DNA of 21,463 bases. Source: PGZG01 sp040235405. Lineage in GTDB: Bacteria; Pseudomonadota; Gammaproteobacteria; Pseudomonadales; Alcanivoracaceae. The notes beneath the pieces were generated by a model that was not told the origin of the DNA, ran no database searches, and saw nothing but the letters and a program-made list of their open reading frames with translations. The stretch lies in assembly GCA_040235405.1 (NCBI GenBank), contig JBECKT010000161.1, forward strand, positions 1 through 21,463, read 5' to 3'. This document shows positions 15,583 through 21,463 of the stretch, one piece after another. Every line of letters starts with the position of its first letter. The first letter of the stretch is position 1. A program made the translations under genes and the position numbers.

Positions 15583-16479
15583 GTGAACGCAGTCTCTGCC
15601 CCCGCCACCCATGTCCGCCGTCTCGCCGGTGCCAGCGTCGGCATTCCGCCGCGCCACCTGGATTTCAGGATCCCCGAAGCGCCTCGGTATTTCCTTGCCG
15701 ATAATGCCACCGCCACCACCTTTATTGCCGTGCTGTCGGCGTTTTTCCCACCGGGGGAACGCTTCTTCATGGAATCAGTGCGTCATTTCCGCAAGGAAAT
15801 TACCGACCCGGTTCTGAAAGCCGAAGTCGCCGGCTTCATGGGGCAGGAAGCCATTCATGGCCGCGAACACGAGCGCCTCAACGAGTTGCTGATGGAGCAA
15901 GGTATTAATACCAGGGTGCCGGAGGCTGTAGTCAAGATGGCACTGAAAGTGCTGGAGCAGTTCTCACCGAGCCAGCAGCTGGCCTGCACCACATTTATGG
16001 AACACTTTACCGCACTGATTGGCGAACAACTGCTGACGGACAAGGAGTTTCACGCAAATGCCCACGGCGAAATGCTGCAACTGTGGCTGTGGCATGCCAT
16101 GGAGGAGCTTGAGCACAAGGCGGTGGCCTATGACGTGTATGAGACCATCGGCAATAGCCGCGCTGAACGTCTTCTCGCCTTCCCGCTGGTAACCTTTGTC
16201 ATGTTGCCTGCTGTGTTTGGCAGCTGGGGCTACTTGCTGGCCAAGGAAGGCAAACTGTTCGATCGTCAGGACCTGCGCAAGGGGCTTGGGCTGATTCTCG
16301 GCGGCAAACGCGGCTTGGTCAGCAGCGTCCTGCCGAAGATCGGGCTGTTTGCACGCAAGGGTTATCACCCGAACAAGAAAGACACCAAGGCGCTTGAAGC
16401 CGAGTGGCGCGAAAAGCTGTTTGGTGAGAATGGCACCTTGCGTGATCAGGTCAGTAACCTGCAATCTCTGACACACTGA
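15583..16479 (+). CDS. PF10118-like predicted metal-dependent hydrolase (diiron-like helical protein), 298 aa
   Basis: Matches my memory of the 'predicted metal-dependent hydrolase' family PF10118: FFPPGERFFMESVRHF (54-69), GFMGQEAIHGREHERLN (84-100), FMEHFTALIGEQLL (138-151) and WHAMEELEHKAVAYDVYE (170-187). The Glu and His residues in these four helices (Glu59/Glu64, Glu89-x2-His92, His96, Glu140, Glu175/Glu177/His178) look like a dimetal site. A hydrophobic stretch at about 198-221 could be a membrane-associated helix. The start is GTG at 15583 with GGAGG four bases upstream. It is divergent from an AraC-family regulator. The reaction is unproven; members often sit beside monooxygenases and lipid genes. 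Confidence 0.8.
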   Translation: MNAVSAPATHVRRLAGASVGIPPRHLDFRIPEAPRYFLADNATATTFIAVLSAFFPPGERFFMESVRHFRKEITDPVLKAEVAGFMGQEAIHGREHERLNELLMEQGINTRVPEAVVKMALKVLEQFSPSQQLACTTFMEHFTALIGEQLLTDKEFHANAHGEMLQLWLWHAMEELEHKAVAYDVYETIGNSRAERLLAFPLVTFVMLPAVFGSWGYLLAKEGKLFDRQDLRKGLGLILGGKRGLVSSVLPKIGLFARKGYHPNKKDTKALEAEWREKLFGENGTLRDQVSNLQSLTH

Positions 16480-16525
16480 CAAACATCGCTATGGGAGAGC
16501 GCGCCCGATTATCTCGGCGCACACG

Positions 16526-16560
16526 CAGGTTCAACAGGTCACTGTTGAACCTGTTTTTTT
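16526..16560 (+). terminator. strong intrinsic terminator hairpin, directly upstream of the next start codon
   Basis: CAGGTTCAACA (16526-16536) and TGTTGAACCTG (16543-16553) form a perfect 11-bp stem with a 6-nt loop, followed by seven T (16554-16560). It lies 46 bp after the PF10118-like gene, so it should end that transcript. The next gene's ribosome site (GAGGAAAAGAG) follows the T-run at once and its ATG is at 16573. No promoter fits between them, so the hairpin is also in that gene's leader. Confidence 0.88.
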
Positions 16561-16572
16561 GAGGAAAAGAGT

Positions 16573-17280
16573 ATGCCGGTTCAGGGCCCTTATATTGCCA
16601 CACCGTTACAGGACCATATTCCCGGTGAGCTTGCTGCATTGGTGCAACGCACCAGCGGCAAGATCACCGACCACGACAAGAAACTGGGTATTGGTCTGCT
16701 GGTGGACGCCTACTGCGATGTGGTCGACCATACCCTGATCGGGCTGCTGGATGAAATCGGTCGAAGCCATGACTCATCGCAACTGCGGCATGCACGTCGG
16801 GTGGCGGATGATATCAAGGACAAGGCACGCCATTACGTCGGCTGGGCCGGCGGACTGATTGCCAGCCACCGGCTGCCGCCGGTGATTCACCACTTTAATG
16901 GGCTGGTACACGAGATTGACCTTGGCAGTGGCAGCCGCTCTCATGTCGTGTTGCCAATATCACCGCCGTTGGCGATACGTGCTGACACGGTCCTTGCCAC
17001 CTTGCATGATGGCAGCGCCAAAGATTTGCAGGAAGGCATTCGCCTGCTGACCGTCATAGTCGATGAGCTGATGATCCCGCTTGCTGTCGAGCCGAAAAAT
17101 CTGCTCGACTTCAATTTTCTGGTGAGCAAACCGCTGGATGGTGCCATTAGCCTTATCCGCACCCTGATCCACCGAATGCTGTCGCGCTTCGGCGAGCAGC
17201 TGACCCCGGAGCTGTACCCGGTGGTGGCGCTGCATCTGGAGAAATTCCTGATTCTGGAGCACCGCAAGAGCGCCGCGTAA
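16573..17280 (+). CDS. hypothetical protein, 235 aa
   Basis: I do not recognise a family. The frame is supported by GAGGAAAAGAG just before the ATG and by protein-like composition. The predicted protein is soluble and alpha-helix-rich, without signal peptide or membrane segment. Notable segments are DHDKKLGIGLLVDAYCDVVD (about 33-52), VADDIKDKARHYVGWAGGLI, and RLPPVIHHFNGLVHEIDLG, which is rich in Asp and His. The second half alternates hydrophobic and charged residues (DLQEGIRLLTVIVDELMIPL). It follows the PF10118-like gene on the same strand but is separated by a perfect terminator. A REP element lies 20 bp after its stop. Confidence 0.72.
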   Translation: MPVQGPYIATPLQDHIPGELAALVQRTSGKITDHDKKLGIGLLVDAYCDVVDHTLIGLLDEIGRSHDSSQLRHARRVADDIKDKARHYVGWAGGLIASHRLPPVIHHFNGLVHEIDLGSGSRSHVVLPISPPLAIRADTVLATLHDGSAKDLQEGIRLLTVIVDELMIPLAVEPKNLLDFNFLVSKPLDGAISLIRTLIHRMLSRFGEQLTPELYPVVALHLEKFLILEHRKSAA

Positions 17281-17299
17281 GTGGCCCTCTGCACAACCC

Positions 17300-17348
17300 G
17301 TAGGAGCGGCCGACCGGCCGCGATTCGCGGTCGATCGACCGCTCCTAC
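17300..17348. repeat. REP/BIME-like inverted repeat (copy 3)
   Basis: GTAGGAGCGGCCGACCGGCC at the left end is the same as copy 2 (6551-6604). The right half is a perfect 16-bp palindrome GCGGTCGATCGACCGC, ending CTCCTAC. Two head-to-head REP units are separated by only a few bases. It lies between the convergent hypothetical gene (ends 17280) and the AidB-like gene (ends 17377). Confidence 0.85.
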
Positions 17349-17376
17349 AACAGGCACCGCCGTTTTTAATCGCCGC

Positions 17377-19056
17377 TTAAATCTTCAGCGTGGCCCGCTC
17401 GATAATCGCCGCGCACTCAACGCCACGCGGCAACGCGCCATAGTTATGCTGGCCAACGCTAGCCAACCGCGAGACACAGAAGCCATCAGCGATAGCCTGC
17501 GGCGAATGCTGTACCAGCAAGGCACCCTGCAGTGCCAGCGCCATCCGGTCGACTACATCGCGAGCGCGATATTCCAGATCTGACAGGTCAGCAAACTCTG
17601 CCTTCAGTTTCTTCACATGCTGGTCGAGATGGTTATTGCCGCCCTTCGCCCGGCCCAGCTCGGCAAAGAACACATCTACCACTGCCGGGGTTTTCTGCAT
17701 GGCTCGCAGCACATCAAGGCACTGAACATTACCACTGCCTTCCCAGATCGCATTGACCGGCGCTTCCCGATACAGCCGCGGCATCATGCTGTCCTCCATC
17801 ACACCGCTGCCACCGATGCACTCCATCGCCTCATAGGTAAAGTTCGGGGTGCGCTTGCAGATCCAGTACTTGCCAACGGCAACGCCAAGACGCATCAGCA
17901 GGGATTCATGCTCATCGTCGAGACTGTCCAGCGCCCGCGCCATACGCATGCCGGTGACCAGTGCCGCTTCGCTTTCGATGGCCATGTCCGCCAGCACGTT
18001 CTGCATCAGTGGCTGCTGATTCAGGACGTTGCCAAAGGCATGGCGAATCGAAGTGTGATGCAACGCCTGTGAAGCGGCCATGCGCATGGTGGCGGCGGAG
18101 CCGATCATGCAGTCGAACCGGGTCAGGCTGACCATTTCGATAATGGTGCGCACGCCGCGGCCTTCCTCGCCAACCAGCCAGCCCATGGCGCCGCGAAACT
18201 CAACTTCACTGGAAGCATTGGAGGCGTTGCTGAGCTTTTTCTTAAGCCGCAATACCTGAAGCGGATTCTTGCTGCCATCCGGGCGCCAGCGCGGCACCAG
18301 AAAACAGCCGAGACCGGCTTCGGTTTGCGCCAGTACCAGAAACGCATCGCACATCGGTGCCGACAGGAAAAACTTGTGGCCGACCAGCTCATACACCTCA
18401 CCGGCACCACGGGCAGCAACCGGATAAGCGCGGGTGGTATTGGCGCGGACATCGGAACCACCCTGCTTTTCGGTCATGCCCATGCCGATGGTCACGCCCT
18501 GCTTCTGGCTGTCCGGTACATTGCGCGGGTCATACACGCGTGAAGTGATCTTCGGCTCCCAATACTCGGCCAGCTTCGGCGTGGTACGGATCGACGGAAT
18601 CGCGGCAAAGGTCATAGTGATCGGACAGCCATGGCCGGCTTCGATCTGTGACTGCATATAGGTGTGCGCGGCACGGGCAACATGGGCACCGGCTTTCGGG
18701 TCGGTCCACGGTGAAGCGTGCAGGCCGTTCTCGATCGCCGTCTGCATCAGGGTATGGTAGCTGCCGTGATACTTGACCAGATCAACCCGATTGCCGAAGC
18801 GATCATGGGTATCGTATTCCGGCAGATACTTGTTTGCCTGAAAACCGAGCTCCAGATAGTCAGCCTTGCCAGTCAATTGACCGAAGGACTGCAACGACGC
18901 CTCGGCCCAGCCGGCGCCTTCGCGCTGCACCGCCTCCTGCAGGGCACGGTCCTGAGCGTAAAGGTTATAATCCGCCAACTCACGAGAAACATTCTCGACC
19001 TGATGGGTATCCGCCATAAACAGGCTGCTGCGACTATCGTTCTTCGGTGCGTTCAT
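17377..19056 (-). CDS. AidB-like acyl-CoA dehydrogenase family protein, 559 aa
   Basis: Length and motifs follow E. coli AidB (541 aa) closely: GHGCPITMTFAA (141-152), IGMGMTEKQGGSDVRANTTRA (190-209), LVGHKFF, LTRFDCMIGSAATMR, and APVNAIWEGSGNVQCLDVLR (432-451) with the probable catalytic Glu439. AidB binds FAD and DNA in E. coli and is induced by alkylation. Relatives in oil- and lipid-degrading bacteria may be true catabolic dehydrogenases. Start ATG 19056 (MNAPKND) has AGAGG upstream; an alternative five codons earlier lacks one. It follows the PaaX-family gene by 27 bp, so they form an operon. That context argues for an acyl-CoA substrate, but a repair role is not excluded. Confidence 0.88.
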   Translation of the reverse strand: MNAPKNDSRSSLFMADTHQVENVSRELADYNLYAQDRALQEAVQREGAGWAEASLQSFGQLTGKADYLELGFQANKYLPEYDTHDRFGNRVDLVKYHGSYHTLMQTAIENGLHASPWTDPKAGAHVARAAHTYMQSQIEAGHGCPITMTFAAIPSIRTTPKLAEYWEPKITSRVYDPRNVPDSQKQGVTIGMGMTEKQGGSDVRANTTRAYPVAARGAGEVYELVGHKFFLSAPMCDAFLVLAQTEAGLGCFLVPRWRPDGSKNPLQVLRLKKKLSNASNASSEVEFRGAMGWLVGEEGRGVRTIIEMVSLTRFDCMIGSAATMRMAASQALHHTSIRHAFGNVLNQQPLMQNVLADMAIESEAALVTGMRMARALDSLDDEHESLLMRLGVAVGKYWICKRTPNFTYEAMECIGGSGVMEDSMMPRLYREAPVNAIWEGSGNVQCLDVLRAMQKTPAVVDVFFAELGRAKGGNNHLDQHVKKLKAEFADLSDLEYRARDVVDRMALALQGALLVQHSPQAIADGFCVSRLASVGQHNYGALPRGVECAAIIERATLKI

Positions 19057-19083
19057 GTTGTGCCTCTTCATTATGAGAACCGA

Positions 19084-19920
19084 CTACTGCAGAACTTGCC
19101 CGGCGCGACTTTGTTCCGACACCAGAGGGTGCTGCTGGTACAGGCGCTGCCACAGAGTATGGCCGGCACGGTCAAATTTTTTCACCGTAGCAATAAAGTC
19201 ATGTCGTGCTTCGGCATTCACCAGCGGCGCCGGCAGCAACGGGTCAAATACAATCTGCCGGATTGCCCGACCTCCGAGCAGAAACGATTCCCGTGCGGCA
19301 TCTTCCAGTTCCAGTTGATCGGCTTTTTCCAGCCAGCGCTCAAGCTGCTCGCGTTGACGCAGATAACGCTGGTTCAGTGCCTCGCTCTCCCACAGGGTAC
19401 CCAGCCGCCCTTCTCTTTCCGCGTCGAAATCACTGGCGATAAACACCGCTGCGCCTGATTCCAGACCAAGCGCATACAGGCGCCGACGAATCGAATCGGC
19501 GCCGCCAACCAGGTTGTCCGGGCGGACAAACAGATCCCGCTCCAGCTCGCGCAGACCGAGCATTTCCAGCGCCCGCTGGCGACGGCGCAGCGCCGTGCGA
19601 TCAGTACGCCCGAGCGGCCCGCAATGGACCATCACATAGCAGCCGCTCCACTGCGCCAGCCGCGCCTCGGTATCGCGCCAGGTAGCAACATCGCCAGCCA
19701 GAACAGTGGCGGCTTCGCCCAGCTGGTAGCTGCCACGCTCACCGGAGGCAATCAACCCGGCCGCAGACAAGCGTGCCAGCGCCACCCGGGCATTGTTCTC
19801 GGTAATACCGAACAACCGGCAGGCGGCAACAATCTGCCGGCTGGAGAGAGTCTCGCCCTCCTCGGCCTGCAACAGGCCCATAACGATCTGCCGGGCATTT
19901 GGCGCCGCCTCACAATTCAT
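19084..19920 (-). CDS. PaaX family transcriptional regulator, 278 aa
   Basis: The N-terminal winged helix-turn-helix (about 8-70) reads ARQIVMGLL, then SSRQIVAACRLFGITENNAR and VALARLSAAGLIASGERGSY, as in PaaX. The middle has RALEMLGLRELERDLFVRPD (about 130-150), also a PaaX hallmark, and the C-terminal helical part contains FDPLLPAPL. PaaX represses phenylacetate genes and is relieved by phenylacetyl-CoA; here the ligand may be another aryl- or acyl-CoA. I chose ATG 19920 (MNCEAAP) because AGGA is upstream; a start 18 codons earlier has none. It is first in a two-gene unit with the AidB-like gene and divergent from a MerR gene. Confidence 0.85.
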   Translation of the reverse strand: MNCEAAPNARQIVMGLLQAEEGETLSSRQIVAACRLFGITENNARVALARLSAAGLIASGERGSYQLGEAATVLAGDVATWRDTEARLAQWSGCYVMVHCGPLGRTDRTALRRRQRALEMLGLRELERDLFVRPDNLVGGADSIRRRLYALGLESGAAVFIASDFDAEREGRLGTLWESEALNQRYLRQREQLERWLEKADQLELEDAARESFLLGGRAIRQIVFDPLLPAPLVNAEARHDFIATVKKFDRAGHTLWQRLYQQHPLVSEQSRAGQVLQ

Positions 19921-19954
19921 TACATATTCCTGCAGGTGATGCCAACTAAATGCA

Positions 19955-19982
19955 ATATTACACGCAGCATCCATGTTAACAA
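19955..19982 (-). promoter_or_regulatory. possible promoter of the PaaX-AidB unit
   Basis: On the minus strand TTGTTA (19977-19982) and TAATAT (19955-19960) are separated by 16 bp and lie about 35 bp before the PaaX ATG. Each box matches the sigma70 consensus at four of six positions. The surrounding DNA is the most AT-rich of this divergent gap, which supports a promoter, but the match is modest. Confidence 0.35.
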
Positions 19983-20090
19983 TATATGGTGATTATCCGA
20001 CCGCCGACGAGGGAGGAGCGTGCCGCAGAATCGGTGCGCTGGCGTAAACAGAAACTGGCGCATTCATGCCAACCTGCTAAGATTCGGCCC

Positions 20091-20933
20091 ATGACAGCAG
20101 CGAAGAAAACTCATCCCCTCACCATGCTCCGGCAACTCGGCAAGCGCGTCCTGCCTTCGGACAGGAAGCCGTCGGGTGCCCACGAGTACACCATTGACGA
20201 GCTGGCCCGCGAAGCCGCCACCACGGTACGCAATGTCCGCGCCTATCAGGATCGCGGCCTGCTGCCGCCTCCGGAAAAGCGAGGCCGCACCGGGATTTAC
20301 TCGGACGTGCATCTGGCCCGTCTGCGGATCATCAGTAAATTGCTGGAGCGCGGCTATACCATCGCCAATATCAAGGACCTGCTCGCAGCCTGGGAAGAAG
20401 GCCGCGACCTGAACGATATTCTCGGCCTGGAAGTGGCGGTCACCAGCCCCTGGGCGGAGGAGGCCGCTTCCTATGTGGATTACGAAGATCTGCTGGCCTG
20501 GTTCGGCGAGCAGATTACCCCGGGCGTGCTACAGAAAATTATTGCCATTGATTACGCCCGCCCGGAAGGCGACCGCCTGCGAGTACCGAGCCCACGCATT
20601 CTCAACGCCGGCCGTGAACTGGTTGATGCCGGCATTCCGCTTGAAGCGCTGCTGGACGAAGTGAGCTCGGTGCGGGGAAAGGTGGACATGATTGCCGATG
20701 GTTTCGTCCGGCTTGTTGTTACCCACCTGATTGATGCCAAATACGGCGACAAGGGGCTCCCGGAAGGCGAAGACGTTGCCAATCTGGCCGGGTTCATCAC
20801 CCGGGTGCGGCCAATTGCCGACATGGTAGTCAGCGCCGAGCTGGCTCGCATTCTCGACAAGGCGATCAACAAGGTACTGATGGACCGGCTGGCCAACGTG
20901 CTGGAGCATCTGGAAGCCCGCGCGCCGGTATAA
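20091..20933 (+). CDS. MerR family transcriptional regulator, 280 aa
   Basis: The MerR helix-turn-helix and wing are clear: YTIDELAREAATTVRNVRAY then QDRGLLPPPEKRGRTGIYSD (about 33-72), followed by HLARLRIISKLLERGYTIANI, the usual second winged-helix segment. The C-terminal region of about 170 residues is much longer than in metal-responsive MerR proteins and has no Cys cluster, so an organic ligand or protein partner is likelier. The start is uncertain: ATG 20091 is taken because it precedes the conserved domain by about 30 residues, but its ribosome site is weak. The frame is open back to an ATG at 19986. It is divergent from the PaaX gene and ends before a strong terminator. Targets are unknown. 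Confidence 0.85.
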   Translation: MTAAKKTHPLTMLRQLGKRVLPSDRKPSGAHEYTIDELAREAATTVRNVRAYQDRGLLPPPEKRGRTGIYSDVHLARLRIISKLLERGYTIANIKDLLAAWEEGRDLNDILGLEVAVTSPWAEEAASYVDYEDLLAWFGEQITPGVLQKIIAIDYARPEGDRLRVPSPRILNAGRELVDAGIPLEALLDEVSSVRGKVDMIADGFVRLVVTHLIDAKYGDKGLPEGEDVANLAGFITRVRPIADMVVSAELARILDKAINKVLMDRLANVLEHLEARAPV

Positions 20934-21021
20934 TTTGGCTGCAAACAAGCCGCCTTCCGCAGGCCGCTTGTCCGGAGCAGGAATATTATTTTCCCAATCC
21001 CCTGAAAATCTGACAGAAAAA

Positions 21022-21049
21022 AACCCGGCTTTGCGAGCCGGGTTTTTTT
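21022..21049. terminator. bidirectional intrinsic terminator (MerR gene / tRNA operon)
   Basis: AACCCGGCT (21022-21030) and AGCCGGGTT (21036-21044) form a 9-bp stem with a 5-nt loop. A T-run (21043-21049) follows on the plus strand, and an A-run (21017-21023) lies on the other side, giving a U-run on the minus strand. It ends the plus-strand MerR gene and the minus-strand tRNA-Ala/tRNA-Glu transcript, whose last mature base is at 21052. Confidence 0.9.
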
Positions 21050-21051
21050 GT

Positions 21052-21127
21052 TGGCGTCCCCTAGGGGATTCGAACCCCTGTTACCGCCGTGAAAGGGCGG
21101 TGTCCTGGGCCTCTAGACGAAGGGGAC
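21052..21127 (-). tRNA. tRNA-Glu (anticodon TTC)
   Basis: The minus strand reads GTCCCCTTCGTCTAGAGGCC at the 5' end, with anticodon stem-loop CCGCC-CTTTCAC-GGCGG (anticodon 21091-21093), T-loop GGTTCGAATCC and an encoded CCA 3' end. The 76-nt length and the sequence agree with the enterobacterial tRNA-Glu as I recall it. It is second in a two-tRNA transcript behind tRNA-Ala. Confidence 0.97.
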
Positions 21128-21198
21128 TAAACCTTCTTTGAAGCGTGTGCGTGTTGCCCAGGATAATTCGGTGGAACCTGTTTGGTGGAGCTTATATT

Positions 21199-21274
<76 letters not shown>

Positions 21275-21311
21275 GGATGCTGGCACCGGGCTGGCCCGAT
21301 GTGAGGCGCGC

Positions 21312-21339
21312 ATTGTAGCAGTGATCGGGGGGCTGTCAA
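21312..21339 (-). promoter_or_regulatory. sigma70 promoter of the tRNA-Ala/tRNA-Glu operon with GC-rich discriminator
   Basis: On the minus strand TTGACA (21334-21339, perfect -35) and TACAAT (21312-21317, five of six) are 16 bp apart. The -10 box is followed at once by GCGCGCC, the GC-rich discriminator typical of stable-RNA promoters under stringent (ppGpp/DksA) control. The tRNA-Ala 5' end is 38 bp past the -10 box. Confidence 0.88.
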
Positions 21340-21359
21340 GCGCGCGTCGACAGCTTTGC

Positions 21360-21463
21360 TTACTCCTTGTCCGATGCCTCCAAAGGCAGGCCCTGCTCGA
21401 TCCGCTGCCAGTTCTTTTCCAGCTTTTTAGCCTGTTTCTTCGACACGCCACCAAGCACTTCAA
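21360..21463 (-). CDS. unidentified protein, C-terminal fragment (cut by window edge)
   Basis: A minus-strand frame enters from the right edge and ends at TAA (21360-21362), giving 33 residues beginning EVLGGVSKKQAKKLEKNWQR and ending in an acidic tail. The Lys-rich, helical, charged C-terminus and the strong tRNA promoter starting just after the stop support a real gene end. The fragment is too short to name a family. A different minus-strand frame over the same bases is open longer but runs through both the tRNA promoter and tRNA-Ala, so it is not taken. Confidence 0.6.
   Translation of the reverse strand, partial: EVLGGVSKKQAKKLEKNWQRIEQGLPLEASDKE

Noticed and set aside
6551..17348. CRISPR-like array from the repeated GTAGGAGCGG elements
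   Set aside because: Only three dispersed copies, each an inverted pair, kilobases apart; there are no regular spacers and no cas genes.

Overview
The window looks like chromosome from a GC-rich gammaproteobacterium with a large lipid/hydrocarbon catabolic repertoire (Alcanivorax/Marinobacter/Pseudomonas-like in style; the genus is not determined). The reasons are a tRNA-Glu(TTC) almost identical to the E. coli form as I remember it, a tRNA-Ala(GGC)/tRNA-Glu pair, Pseudomonas-style REP elements built on a GTAGGAGCGG core, and many acyl-CoA, SDR and flavin-monooxygenase genes with their own regulators. No phage, IS or CRISPR is visible. No gene-free stretch exceeds 300 bp; the longest is 8713-8966, which holds a long hairpin.

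Layout. (A) 1-134: tail of an alpha/beta hydrolase. (B) 246-7837, all minus strand: a beta-oxidation cluster read from right to left. It encodes an LCAD-type acyl-CoA dehydrogenase, a peroxisome-style multifunctional enzyme (SDR + hydratase 2) carrying three C-terminal SCP2 domains, an SCPx-type thiolase, an SDR and an alpha/beta hydrolase. A TetR regulator (8017-8712) is divergent from it. (C) 8967-14472: two divergent Baeyer-Villiger-type monooxygenase units. The left, minus-strand unit is SDR, diiron ferritin-like protein, BVMO. The right, plus-strand unit is TetR, BVMO with a 4-bp ATGA overlap. A repeat-rich operator candidate lies between them. (D) 14451-16479: an AraC-family regulator, divergent from a PF10118-like metal-dependent hydrolase, with a palindrome in between. 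(E) 16573-17280: an unrecognised 235-aa protein whose start codon lies just after a perfect terminator hairpin. (F) 17377-19920: a PaaX-family regulator and an AidB-like acyl-CoA dehydrogenase, minus strand. (G) 20091-20933: a MerR-family regulator. (H) 21052-21339: tRNA-Ala and tRNA-Glu on the minus strand behind a near-consensus sigma70 promoter with a GC-rich discriminator, then the end of an unidentified gene.

How it fits together (inference). Cluster B encodes every step of a beta-oxidation spiral: dehydrogenation, hydration, 3-hydroxyacyl oxidation and thiolysis. Its architecture is that of eukaryotic MFE-2/SCPx rather than the FadBA complex. Cluster C could oxidise an alcohol to a ketone (SDR) and then to an ester (BVMO), with hydrolases nearby to cleave the ester. 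The whole window reads as a catabolic island for hydrophobic acyl, ketone or sterol-like substrates, controlled by five local regulators (two TetR, one AraC, one PaaX, one MerR). The most unusual item is the triple-SCP2 multifunctional enzyme.
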